A DNA stretch of 64,000 nt from Sinotaia quadrata (taxonomy: Eukaryota; Mollusca; Gastropoda; Architaenioglossa; Viviparidae): positions 110,696,635-110,760,634 of the forward strand of contig CM054180.1 in the NCBI GenBank assembly GCA_028829895.1, given 5' to 3'. The position numbers and the translations under genes are program-made. This document shows, piece by piece, positions 54,181 through 64,000 of this stretch (its first letter is position 1; the number at the start of each line of letters is the position of its first letter). A model generated the notes under the pieces. The model did no database searches. It was not told where the DNA came from and was given only the letters and a program-made list of their open reading frames with translations.

Positions 54181-55281
54181 ATGGCGACAGTGGGTTTACG
54201 GCAGCCATCCCAAAACTGTCCCCTCTGTCAGGAACTTTTCACGGAGCCGAAGATTGTCCCTTGTGGACATCTGTTTTGTCGGAACTGCCTTGTAGACTTG
54301 GTCAAGACCGGTGCAGACTCTGTATGTCCTCTCTGTCGTGGCACCATTATTGAACGACAAGAAGGCCAATCTCAGAATGTTGACAAAGTACCAGACTCGT
54401 TTCCTTCTGACAGTGCCATGACAACGTTGATTGAGAGTACGCAACTACTTAAGAGGGAACATAGGTGCTATGCCTGTGAAAATGGCGCGGCCGAGTCACT
54501 GTGTCTGCATTGCTACGTGTTGCTGTGCCCTAAATGTGTCACGCTACACGGGAAGTTCCCGGCTTTAAAGTCACACACCTTGAAACAGCTAGAGACACTG
54601 ACACCAGAAAGTCTGGCATCCACCCGCCTGTTTCCGTGCGTCACTCACTCCGACAAAACAGCAGAACTATTATGCCCTTCACACAACGTTACTGTCTGCA
54701 ATATGTGTGCAGCGACTCAACACCGCTCATGTCCGTACATAGGTCTGGAAGATATTTTTAAAAATTCGAGAATGGCGTTGTCAGAAATGAAAGCTCTTTT
54801 GGCTGAAGCAGAAAATAAACTTGATGAAACTGAGAGAGAACTAAAGGACTTCCTACTGCTGAAAGATAAAAGCACAGAGAAAGTCTTTCTTAAAATAGAC
54901 GCCACCTTTGATCTCCTTCAGAAGTGCTTAGAGACGAGGAGACAGCATCTGAAGGAAGCCGCCCAAAAAGTTCATTCTGAGATTCAGTCAGCTATCATGA
55001 AGAAACTGGCTGTTCTTGGTCAGAAGCGATTGAAGCTGACGTCCTACCTGACCTTAATGCATCGTGTCCAAAACACTGCACCAAGCTCTTCAATCAGTGC
55101 CATGACGTCCACCTTAAAGGACTGCATTTTGAAACTTTATACAAGCGATTGGTTAAAGGCAGATGCCATCAATATGGCTAAGGTCACGATGTCGATGGAT
55201 GACAGTGCTCTTAAACGGTTGCAGCTGGAAATAGCACAGTCAGGTCAAATTGCTGTTGTTCCAGTTTCGAGAACGGAACAT
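54181..55281 (+). CDS. Gene D exon 1: RING, two B-boxes, coiled coil
   Basis: There are 367 codons ending in CAT before the consensus donor GTAAGT at 55282; read-through stops at 55321-55323. It has CGHLFC in place of CAHLLC in the RING core, complete B-box ligands and a lysine/glutamate-rich coiled coil. Confidence 0.9.
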
Positions 55282-58200
55282 GTAAGTGATCTGCCCTGTT
55301 TAAATTGGTTTCCTTTCTTATAAAATGTACGCTTGTTTCTTCTCTTTGCAGTTATGTCTAAGACATTATGTGCATATATACATAATTTCCTTGCATACTT
55401 TAATCATGATGGTGATGAAGTATATATCATTATAAATAACGTGTTGATTATATTTATTTATATCTCTGAACAACAAACTCATTAAGTAAATTACACACTT
55501 CAAGAACCGAGAGAGAACAATATGTTAGGGTCTGTAAAATAATGAACAAATAATGACGCACTGCACAATCTTATTAACTAAAGCTGATGACCACATCTAC
55601 CACAATCAGTGTCTTGTAGCATCTGTACAGACAGATCTTATAATGTACCTAGTTCGGGCATACGGGTGTCATGCATTGTAACATTGTTATAACACATTTC
55701 TTGAAATCATAATTTCTCACCAGTACGTGATACGTGCTAAAACAGTCAATAAACACTTTACTACTGAATAGTATACAAATCATTGAATTATTACAATCGT
55801 TTATTTTTTTCTCTTGCTTCATTTTGCTTTGTATTCTTCCTCATCAGTCTTTACCAGAAGAATCACTTTTTGCCAGCGTGGTTACTTTTTGCCAGCGTGG
55901 TTTCTTTTTGCCAGCGTGGTTACGTTTTGCCAGTGTGGTTACTTTTTATGGCTGTAGGATTTGTTGTTTCATCACTGAATTTAACTTAAAGATTCTCATC
56001 GTGTTTCCTGCGAGACATTCTGTTTGTTAAATATTTCAAATTATACCGAGTGTCGTTAACTTAAAGAATACTTCATCAGATATATTTCCAACCATAAAGT
56101 AACCTTAAATCTTTACTCGTGTTTTGAGGTGAGGATTACTACTAGAAGCACATGACCTCGGGAAAAATACATGTCTATGTTGTCATACTTTGGGTGTTTT
56201 TTTAATCTTTTCCTTCTCTGTCCCTCGCCTGCTATATTTTGTTGTCTTTATCTTTTCCCTCTCTGTCCCTTGCCTGCTATATTTTGTTGTCTTTATCTTT
56301 TCCCTCTCTATCCCTTGCCTGCTATATTTTGTTGTCTTTATCTTTTCCCTTTCTAGTCCCTTGCCCTCACTCACTTAGCTCCTGATGACCTTTGCCCTCC
56401 TAAGTGGAGACTGATCCATGCTATGCCGTTTATATCTTTTGCCCTTGTATAGTCTCTTGTCTTCTATATATTTTGTTGTTTTTTACCTGTGCTCTCTTAG
56501 TCTCTTGTCCTCTATATATTTTGTTGTTTTTACCTGTACCCGCTTTGTCTCTTGTCCTCTATATATTTTGTTGTTTTTTTTACCTGTGCCCTCTTTGTCT
56601 CTTGTCCTCTATATATTTTGTTGTTTTTTTTACCTGTGCCCTCTTAGTCTTCCTCTATATAATGTGCCTTTTCCTGGATCGCACCAGTAATGGCTTCCAA
56701 AACAGCTACATTTTTTTTTCATGGAATCACTCATTACAAGAAAAACAGACTGCCATGCATTCACGTGCTTTATGATTTGTTCTCATTTTGTTTTGTCCAT
56801 TAGAAGACGTGGAGGTTTCATGCTAACCATGGCAGGAATATCTCATTAAGGGACAATCAGCAGACGGCAGAGAGAACATCCAACTATTGTGGAGGAATTG
56901 TTCTATCGTCCAAACCGCTAAAAATAAATTCTCTGTACGAAGTAAGTAGAACTACACCAAACATAAAGTGGAATGAGTATACATAATTTAATATAACATA
57001 CACTATTTTCTTTGCTCCTAGCCATCAGGCGACTTCTGTCGTCATAAAGGCTGTTCTTTATATATTTGAATATACATTATTTGTATTTTCTGTATTGTAA
57101 TTGATTTTATTTCCTCACTGAGAACAATGCTTTATTGCATTTATTAATCTATGAAACAGTATATACTAAAATACGTCGTTCGTACTGAAATATTGAATTG
57201 TGTTTGTAGGCATCATGAGCCAATCAGAGAGTGTTTCTCATTACTGCAGTAGAACATTTTGAAGCTACGTTGTTAGTTATTGGCTCAGTTTCGGTTTTTA
57301 ATTAGATTCCCACACACACACACACGAAGATTCGTTTTTATTACATTCACATATTGAACTTTTGGTCAGTTTGGAGTCGTGAACGTTTTATAAGTTCATT
57401 TTTGGTCTGATACTTTTGTTTTAATTTGTTTTTCTCTTATTCACATGTTTAATGTTTGATGATTTTTGAGATTGTTATCCTTACGTAAGTTCCTTTTATT
57501 GTCTTATATGTTTGTTTTTTAATCTGTTTTTCTTTTCTTATAAACCCTTGTAACGTATAACCAATAACCACTCCGTTAAAGTATGCGTGTTGTACAGGTA
57601 CGCGTAGATGCGGTGAACGTACGCCATCGTGGTTGTTTGAGGATTGGCGTCGTTGTGGTTGATCCTGCCAAGCTCGAATTACCCCCGGATTCCAGCTACC
57701 TGACGTCCGCTATCGTCATCAAAGGGGACGCTATTGTTGTGAATGGGGCTGTGGTATAGAACCTTTTAGGAAATATCTTAAATGGAACTGATTTCACTGT
57801 GATAAATATTTCCTATCTTGTGCTAAACTGACTTAATCTGTAACTCATTTTGAGAATAAGTGCATGATTTAATCGCTGCTTCTTTTCGAAGTCATTTTTA
57901 GTTAAAATATTTACGTTAACTAATTTCTTACAAACTGTTGGTAAGGACATAGTGTGGTGTATTATATTCTAATAAAAATATATATTTGATTGCCGTTATA
58001 AAGATCTTCAAGAAGCTAGAAGCAATCAAGAATGGAACTAGTGGGGAAAATATAATATAAATTTGAACAGTGCTAAGTGAAAAATATTCTAAATGTTTAT
58101 CAAAATGCCTTCAGGTCAGTTGAGTGAAAAATTAATTAGTAAAGAAACTGACCTGAAGGCAATTTGATAGATATTTAGAATATTTTTCACTTAGCACTGT

Positions 58201-59006
58201 TCAAATTTCTATGTTTTAAAATAACAAATATTATCTGGATTTAACTTAAGAGAATTATTATTTTAAGATCATATTTTGTCCACAAAGAAAGCTCTTCACC
58301 AAATCTCTAAAATGAAGGTTCCCAATATTGCAGACTTCAGACGACTACGGCCAAGCACTTACAACCGTAAAACCGGGAAGTCGTGTTGGGGTGCTAATTG
58401 ATTCCTTGAGTAGCCTCCACTTGTACGTTGACGGCTGCGACAATGGAGTGGCTGTTGCTGATGTGCCAAAGACATGCTACGCTCTGTTTGACGTGTTTGG
58501 AAGGAATAAAATGGTGTGCTAATGAAAATACGTAATATTAAATTGGGAACTATTAATATGAGAGAGAGCGAAAGAGAGCGTGAGAGAAAAGTGCATGTTG
58601 AATGATTTTACCTGATGTTTTCTTGTAGTTAAATTATATTTAGCACAAATAATCTGTATGCACACATTTTGATTAAATCAAAAAGAGCTATAAGCATATT
58701 CAGCAATGGAATCAATAATTAATTAATTAAGTGTTTTATTAAACAGTTATTTTTTTTACCATGCAAATTAACTGTAACTTGCGCAGTCAAATAAAATCTG
58801 TTTTATAATTAATGCATGATTATAAATTTATTGAACTATTCAGAGAAGCAGTGCTATTGTTACTCTTACGATATAAAATTCCTTTTATATTCCAACACAC
58901 ATCAAGCATTTCAAATGTACTGATTGAGATGACTTTCGTATTGTCTATGCTCTTATTGCAGGTAACAGCGCTACCAATGACAACCACAAAGAAAGGAGAT
59001 TACTGA
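54181..59006 (+). CDS. Gene D: TRIM-NHR paralogue (five coding exons, 539 aa)
   Basis: Exons 54181-55281, 56804-56941, 57598-57753, 58334-58513 and 58962-59006 join in phase 0 into 540 codons with the stop. The order is RING (C13, C16, C28, H30, C33, C36, C49, C52), B-box 1, B-box 2, coiled coil, NHR and a 14-residue tail. This is the most compact member (4.8 kb) and lies only 2.0 kb after gene C. Residue 40, tryptophan in the other three RINGs, is leucine here, and the linker after it differs, so E2 choice or activity may differ. The start lies 15 bases after a TTTTTTTTCAG acceptor. Function inferred from family only; substrate unknown. Confidence 0.87.
55862..55952. repeat. 19-bp minisatellite x 4 in gene D intron 1
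   Basis: The unit TTTTTGCCAGCGTGGTTAC occurs four times with minor changes. Confidence 0.93.
56200..56360. repeat. About 46-bp minisatellite x 3-4 in gene D intron 1
   Basis: Shared core CCTGCTATATTTTGTTGTCT with a CCCTCTCTGTCCCTTG block; ORFs on both strands are artefacts of the repeat. Confidence 0.93.
56436..56664. repeat. About 50-bp minisatellite x 4 in gene D intron 1
   Basis: Shared core CTCTATATATTTTGTTGTTT with ACCTGTGCCCTCTTTGTCTC; related to the array at 56200. Confidence 0.93.
56804..56941 (+). CDS. Gene D exon 2: NHR part 1
   Basis: 46 codons starting K-T-W-R-F-H with NHG-x-NISL, ending SLYE before GTAAGT at 56942. Confidence 0.83.
57598..57753 (+). CDS. Gene D exon 3: NHR part 2
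   Basis: 52 codons starting V-R-V-D-A-V after TGTACAG, with an IGVVVVDP strand and an AIVIKGD segment; the donor is GTATAG at 57754. Confidence 0.8.
58059..58208. repeat. 63-bp-arm hairpin in gene D intron 3
   Basis: Arms 58059-58121 and 58146-58208 pair at 60 of 63 positions around a 24-bp loop. It has no coding capacity; it may be a miniature inverted-repeat element or a structured RNA. Confidence 0.93.
58334..58513 (+). CDS. Gene D exon 4: NHR part 3
   Basis: 60 codons with VGVLID, LHLYVDG-x-D-x-G and YALFDVFG; the donor GTGTGC at 58514 is weaker than those of its paralogues. Confidence 0.83.
58962..59006 (+). CDS. Gene D exon 5: tail and stop
   Basis: Follows TTATTGCAG; V-T-A-L-P opens a 14-residue tail ending in TGA. 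AATAAA at 59119-59124 is the likely poly(A) signal. Confidence 0.8.
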   Translation, partial: VTALPMTTTKKGDY

Positions 59007-59118
59007 GGCAATCACACTTCTTTTTTTTTTGCCTTTTAAGAATTTATAAAAAGCTGATATTCATACTAAATACTAATATTTCACAATATACACTTTTCCT
59101 TTTGTGTGTGTGTCAATT

Positions 59119-59124
59119 AATAAA
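59119..59124 (+). promoter_or_regulatory. Likely poly(A) signal of gene D
   Basis: AATAAA lies 113 bp after the stop; a second AATAAA, followed by GTGG, occurs near 59273. Confidence 0.5.
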
Positions 59125-59394
59125 AATAAAAAACAAAAACTGTAGCTTTCAATAATGTTGTTGTTTCTTGCCTTGTTTGTGAATTTATTGTATAAAGGAC
59201 TTCTGAACATTTGTAATACCATCGAAATACTGTTATATTTATCACAGTTGAGTAATGTGTCTTGTATTGCACAATAAAGTGGATTTTAAATATCTTTACC
59301 TTTGTACAATGTTTCATTTGAAGCAACATATTTCTTAAACAATATTGCTGAATAACAACAGTTCGACCTTAATTTAAATTTAAAGTCTTATAGC

Positions 59395-59512
59395 CAATCT
59401 ATCTGTCTATCTATCTATCTATATACCTACCTACCTATCCATCCATCCATCTATCTATCTATCTATCTATCTATCTGTCTGTTTGTCTCTTTGTCTATTT
59501 ATCTATCTGTCT
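59395..59512. repeat. (TCTA)n microsatellite
   Basis: An imperfect TCTA/CCTA/TCCA tetramer tract about 390 bp after the gene D stop. Confidence 0.93.
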
Positions 59513-60044
59513 GAAACCTAAATATTTTTATTACTGTTGTAAGTGATCATTAATGCGACTTGTTTAAATTTAAATCTGATTCATTATAGGAATGTAGATA
59601 CATCTGTATTAGTAAGGGTTTAAAACAGCGGAGAGTTGGACAATGCTCTTTAAGGAAGGTGTGGGTCAGGGTGAGTAAGCATGAAATGTATACATGAATG
59701 GAATTAGATTGAGGATTAACAGGACAAACGGTCGTGTGAGAGGATGAGAGTCAGTCAGTCTAATCGGATCCTTAAATCTAATGCAGTTTAAATAAAATTA
59801 ATCTTAACCTCAAGCCTACACTCCAAGAAATTGTATGTACTTGTTACGATTAAAGTTACAATCTGGAGATGAGGACACATGCCGAAAAACAAAAAGTGCC
59901 TAAAATATCAGTACACCTGGAACATTTCTGGGCTGAACTTTTTGTTCCTTTATCGCATCTGCACCTAAATACGATTTCCAATTTTGGTCTTGTGTGCATG
60001 AAAATTTCACTTGTGTAAGATGTATGTTTCATTTCATCTGAGTT

Positions 60045-60212
60045 AAATGAAACTGTATTGGATGAAATATGTATAGAAATGTTGTTTGAATGAAACTGTA
60101 TTGGATGAAATGTGTATAGAAATGTTGTTTGAATGAAACTGTATTGGATTAAATGTGTATAGAAATGTTGTTTGAATGAAACTGTATTGGATGAATTGTG
60201 TATAGAAATGTT
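60045..60212. repeat. 43-bp minisatellite x 4
   Basis: The unit is AATGAAACTGTATTGGATGA plus AATGTGTATAGAAATGTTGTTTG; the minus-strand ORF over it is an artefact. Confidence 0.93.
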
Positions 60213-60417
60213 GTTTCTTGGCCTTTTAGTTGCAGAAATGTGACCTAGTAAAACATTACAGAGGAATAATTCGTGATTAATTAATAGAAATGTTTTCACG
60301 GTATAATTAATAGTTGATTGGTATTGTTTTTCATGATTAGCCTGGAGTGAAGATTATTTTAATACCACCTCGAGTTTGAGGTTTTGTTGTCACTAAAATT
60401 TTATTGGAGTGTTGTGA

Positions 60418-60598
60418 GGGTCAGAGTTGAAAGGTTACTTTGTTACGCTCACGTTAGAAGTGAAACTCCTCTGCTGATGTATTTTCTAGAGTTTGAAGAT
60501 AGTTTAAGGTCAGAGTTGAAAGGTTACTTTGTTACGTTCACGTTAGAAGTGAAACTCCGATGCTGCTGTATTTTCTAGAGTTTGAAGACAAAGTTTAA
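60418..60598. repeat. About 92-bp tandem duplication
   Basis: Both copies start GTCAGAGTTGAAAGGTTACT and contain CACGTTAGAAGTGAAACTCC. Confidence 0.92.
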
Positions 60599-60619
60599 GG
60601 TTCAGAGTGGATGAGTATT

Positions 60620-61590
60620 TTTTTTAAATATTTGGTTTTTCTAGACAAATTTTTAACTTGTAACTAATAAAATTACTTTAAGACAAGGCAAGTCAAGGGA
60701 GATAGATTGGTATGAAGTTAAAGAGTTCCCGGACTGAAGCGATTAAAAATATTTTTATTACGAAAGAGATAGCTTGTGATTAGACCAAGCAGGACGATGG
60801 CCACTCTAAGGGAAACTACTCGTACATAGCTGCTCTTCAAATGAAGCCATCTCTAACCAGTTTATATTAAATGTAGTTTCTTAAATTTCTCTCCCTCTGT
60901 TGATTAGGCGGTGTATGTTAAAGTATGCAGATAAATTATAATTAAAACCTCTCTGTGAAATTGTTGAATTGGTAGTGTGCCAGAACAATTTCTACCGAGT
61001 CGTTAATACACAATAGAATGCATAAAGCAAGTGAAACTAGTGACATTTTTCATTAACTAAATGCTCTAATCAGTCTAATGTATTACAGTGACTGAACTGG
61101 GTTTATGTGCGCGTGTTGGAAATGTGAATGGAAGGGAAAGAAATAGCTGATTGTGCGTGAATATATTTATTTTGTTATGTATGAATTAAAATATTAGGAA
61201 TGAGCTGGGCGTGGCATCTAATGTAAATATAAAATATGATAACTAACAATGAGAATCCGTGTTAACGAACTGTAATATAAATTTAATTGTTACTTAACTG
61301 TAAAGCTATTGCATCGAAATTATCCAAATGTGAAGCAGTATAATCCCGTTTGGTTATTTTTTTTATTTTAATTTTTGGGGGAACCTCAAAAAAAAAAGGG
61401 AATTGTTAATATACTTGTAGCTTTAATGTTGATGGATTGTGTCGCATGTAATTAATCCGCTGACATCTGCTTCGGTTAATGTCTGCCCTGTTTGCAATAA
61501 AAGTTTCAGTTTCTTCTTAGGGTGTCCTATTATGATTTGTTTATAAATTTGTCGGTCGTGACTAACATATCCGGTTACAGGTATGTTTAT
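60620..61590. other. Intergenic AT-rich stretch, nothing recognised
   Basis: No ORF, splice pattern or repeat that I can support. Confidence 0.5.
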
Positions 61591-61591
61591 T

Positions 61592-62070
61592 TGCCCTAAC
61601 ATATTGCGTGCATGCCTGCCCAACATATTGCGTGCATGCCTGCCCAACATATTGCGTGCATGCCTGCCCTAACATATTGCGTGTATAGCTGCCCTAACAT
61701 ATTGCGTGCATGCTTGCCCAACATATTGCGTGCATGCCTGCCCAACATATTGCGTGTATAGCTGCCCAGTATATTGAGTATATGCCTACCTAACATGTTG
61801 CGTGTATGCCTGCTCTAACATATTGAGTGTATGCCTACCTAACATGTTGCGTGTATGCCTGCCTAACATGTTGCGTGTATGCCTGCCCAACATATTGCGT
61901 GCATGCCTGCCCAACATATTGCGTGTATAGCTGCCCAACATATTGCGTGCATGCCTGCCCAACATATTGCGTATATAGCTGCCCAACATATTGCGTGTAT
62001 GCCTGCCCAACATATTGGGTATATAGCTGCCCAACATATTGCGTGTATGCCTGCCCAACATATTGGGTAT
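61592..62070. repeat. 24-bp minisatellite, about 20 copies
   Basis: The unit is CCTGCCCAACATATTGCGTG plus C/TATG, with CTGCCCAACATATTGCGTGTATAG variants. The unit is a multiple of three, so frames on both strands stay open and produce repetitive ORFs, none with support as a gene. Confidence 0.95.
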
Positions 62071-62805
62071 AACACGACTGCTCACGTAAATCACACTTAT
62101 CTTACACTATGACACTAAACCTCTCTCACATACTATTTGGCCTTTTCTGCTTAAAATTTGACCGATAAGGCGTATTAGCTGTGCGTAATAACCTACTGAA
62201 CTAAAATTTAAAAAAGAAGACAGCAATGTGTAGCTTCTTGTTTCAGTATTGCGGCCCCTTACATGTGCCTTTATACGATTATAAACGTCAGCATTACGGA
62301 GGTGGTTCAGTGCTGTAGTTGTGTACAGCATATGTGAGAGTGACTGTCTCTGCTAAAAACCTGGGTCTGGATTATCGTGTTACGCATCAAGACTCGCGCA
62401 CAGGAGACACGCTCCAGTTGATGCAGATTCGTTGTAATAGAAGAGTGTTGTTATTTTTGTTATTTCAACTTATTTGTTTCGTTGAATTGCCTCCCCCGGA
62501 TGCATGGTTCGACACACGTGATGTCTCAGGTTGTACTGGTTAATGGTTCAAGGAGTGAAGACGCTTATCAAACACAAAGGTGAAGAAATTGTTCTGCCAC
62601 GAAAAAGTTGAGAATTATAAATCTAAACTAAATTGTTTCTGCTAGAAGAGAGCTATAGTCATGTCATTTTTAAAATCGCTATAAAAACAGAGAAAGTAAA
62701 AATAAGAGAGAGAGACAAAAAGAAAAACTATCCAAATTTATCTCATGACTATGCATTTATGCTTCTTTGCAGTGTAACAGAGCTAAATGTCAATATCATC
62801 TCATT

Positions 62806-63095
62806 CGTGTAGTGTAGCGTGTATCTTGTTTTGAAATTAGTCTCATTTCTATTGTATAGCGTGTGTCTTGTGTTCACGTTAATCTCACTTCTGTAGTGTA
62901 GGATGTGTCTTGTGTTCACGTTAATCTCACTTCTGTAGTGTAGGATGTGTCTTGTGTTCAAATCTCAGTTCTGTAGTGTAAGATGTGTCTTGCGTTCACG
63001 TTAATCTCGTTTCTTTAGTGTAGCCTGTGTCATATGTCACTTTAGTCTAATTTTTACAGTGTAGCGTGTGTCTTGTGTTCACGTTAATCTCATTT
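62806..63095. repeat. About 40-bp minisatellite x 7
   Basis: The shared phrases are TGTGTCTTGTGTTCACGTTA, ATCTCA(C/T)TTCTGTAGTGTAG; edges are diverged. Confidence 0.9.
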
Positions 63096-63391
63096 CTCTA
63101 TTTTTTTTCTTCTGTCTTTTTCGCTAATACCTTTTCTCTCTGCTTCTACCTACTATTTCTTTCTTATCTCTTCTCTAGTTCTCTTCACTCTCTCACCTCT
63201 GTCTCTCTCTCTCATGCAAACGATATATTGGGAGCATTTTGTCTTATGGTTACTGTAACGATAAAGATTGTATCAGCTTATAAATTACGGCTGATTAAAA
63301 CCACTTAGTTTCCTTAAAACGCTCGAGTTTGCAGAACTGAAAGAATAAATGAAATACGCATTTGAAGACAATTCTTGTAAGTTATGCAAAT

Positions 63392-63552
63392 CTGCTTCGC
63401 GTCTCTTTTAACTGCATTCTTTCATCAGTGGGTGTACAATGTGGTATGGTGTCTCTTTTAACTGCATTCTTTCATCAGTGGGTGTACAATGAGGTATGGT
63501 GTCTCTTTTAACTGAATTCTTTCATCAGTAGGTGTACAACGTGGTTTGGTGT
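63392..63552. repeat. 57-bp tandem repeat x 3
   Basis: The shared core is GTCTCTTTTAACTGCATTCT then TTCATCAGTGGGTGTACAA. Confidence 0.93.
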
Positions 63553-63844
63553 TTTTTCTTGTATTTAGTTTACGACTCTGAGATTATTTTAGTTTATATG
63601 ATTTAATATCACTCCAAACAATTAAACATCTCCCTCTCTTTATAAATGTATATTCTATCCATCTATCCTCCTCTCTTTCTCTCTCTCCATGTTTTTGTCT
63701 ATCTTTCTATCTATCCATACATTCACCTTTCCCTTATATTTTATGGTTAGAGAATATTTTAGATCTTTAATAAATAATCTATGCATGGTCCAGTGGCGCA
63801 TTACCCACTATAGCCTATGTAATAAAAATACTATACAACTTTTG

Positions 63845-64000
63845 TCTTTCACTTTGTGGTAAGTCCTTTGTAACCTACTTAAATTTTCCTGACTAGAGGG
63901 GAATTTCTCAAAATGTCTCACTTTCACTTTGTGGCAAGTCCTTTGTAACCTACTTAAACTTTTCTGACGTGAGGGGAATTTCTCAAAATGTCTCACTTTT
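63845..64000. repeat. 75-bp tandem duplication running off the window end
   Basis: The shared phrases are CACTTTGTGG(T/C)AAGTCCTT and GAGGGGAATTTCTCAAAATG; a third copy may continue beyond 64000. Confidence 0.9.

Noticed and set aside
59856..60299. 147-aa minus ORF
   Set aside because: Spans the 43-bp minisatellite; repeats of the unit make up most of it.
61592..62070. CRISPR-like array
   Set aside because: Units are contiguous with no unique spacers, in a eukaryotic genome.
61596..62112. Repetitive ORFs with MLGRHARN- or PTYCVYAC-like repeats
   Set aside because: Produced by the 24-bp minisatellite on both strands; no start context, splice signal or domain.

Overview
This is a eukaryotic, almost certainly animal, genomic window: AT-rich, with spliced genes whose introns follow GT-AG rules, many microsatellites and minisatellites, and several classes of retroelement. 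The gene family (RING, two B-boxes, coiled coil, Neuralized-type NHR domain) and the repeat style suggest an invertebrate. My best guess is a lophotrochozoan, probably a mollusc, but this cannot be proved from the window.

The coding content is a head-to-tail tandem array of four paralogous plus-strand genes, called A to D here. A has coding exons at 738-1841, 3738-3875, 4055-4207, 5682-5861 and 7612-7656. B has 18639-19727, 20661-20798, 20973-21113 (continuing at 28777-28788), 34861-35040 and 36503-36559. C has 45287-46390, 48254-48391, 48882-49040, 50782-50961 and 52122-52181. D has 54181-55281, 56804-56941, 57598-57753, 58334-58513 and 58962-59006. All share one plan. A large first coding exon of about 365 codons encodes a C3HC4 RING, B-box 1, B-box 2 and a coiled coil. 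Exons of 46, 51-53 and 60 codons together encode an NHR domain. A short last exon encodes the C-terminal tail. Every coding intron is phase 0, and in each gene a splice acceptor lies 14-20 bases before the start codon, implying a non-coding 5' exon. The products would be TRIM-type E3 ubiquitin ligases of about 540 residues with an NHR module where canonical TRIMs carry SPRY, NHL or other domains. A and B are close relatives; C and D form a second, more diverged pair.

Gene B is broken. A 7.58-kb LTR retrotransposon (21114-28690, minus orientation) sits inside its third coding exon. It has two 2022-bp LTRs that differ at about two bases, a polypurine tract, a candidate primer-binding site and one 677-codon gag-like ORF, but no recognisable pol. 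The insertion is flanked by an exact 86-bp duplication of exon sequence, far longer than the 4-6 bp usual for LTR elements. Gene B also has a GC splice donor after exon 4 and a degraded NHR core motif.

The spaces between genes are mobile-element and repeat territory: a solo LTR at 9750-12231 inserted in a foldback sequence; a ~650-bp direct repeat pair at 13979-14640 and 17287-18003; a TIR transposon-like element at 30943-33219 nested in an LTR-like repeat; a decayed non-LTR retrotransposon reverse transcriptase at 37730-38530; a small solo LTR at 39657-40098; a ~200-bp inverted repeat pair at 40467-41023; and many minisatellites, the largest a 24-bp-unit array at 61592-62070. No rRNA, tRNA or CRISPR was seen, and beyond 59006 there is no gene I can support.
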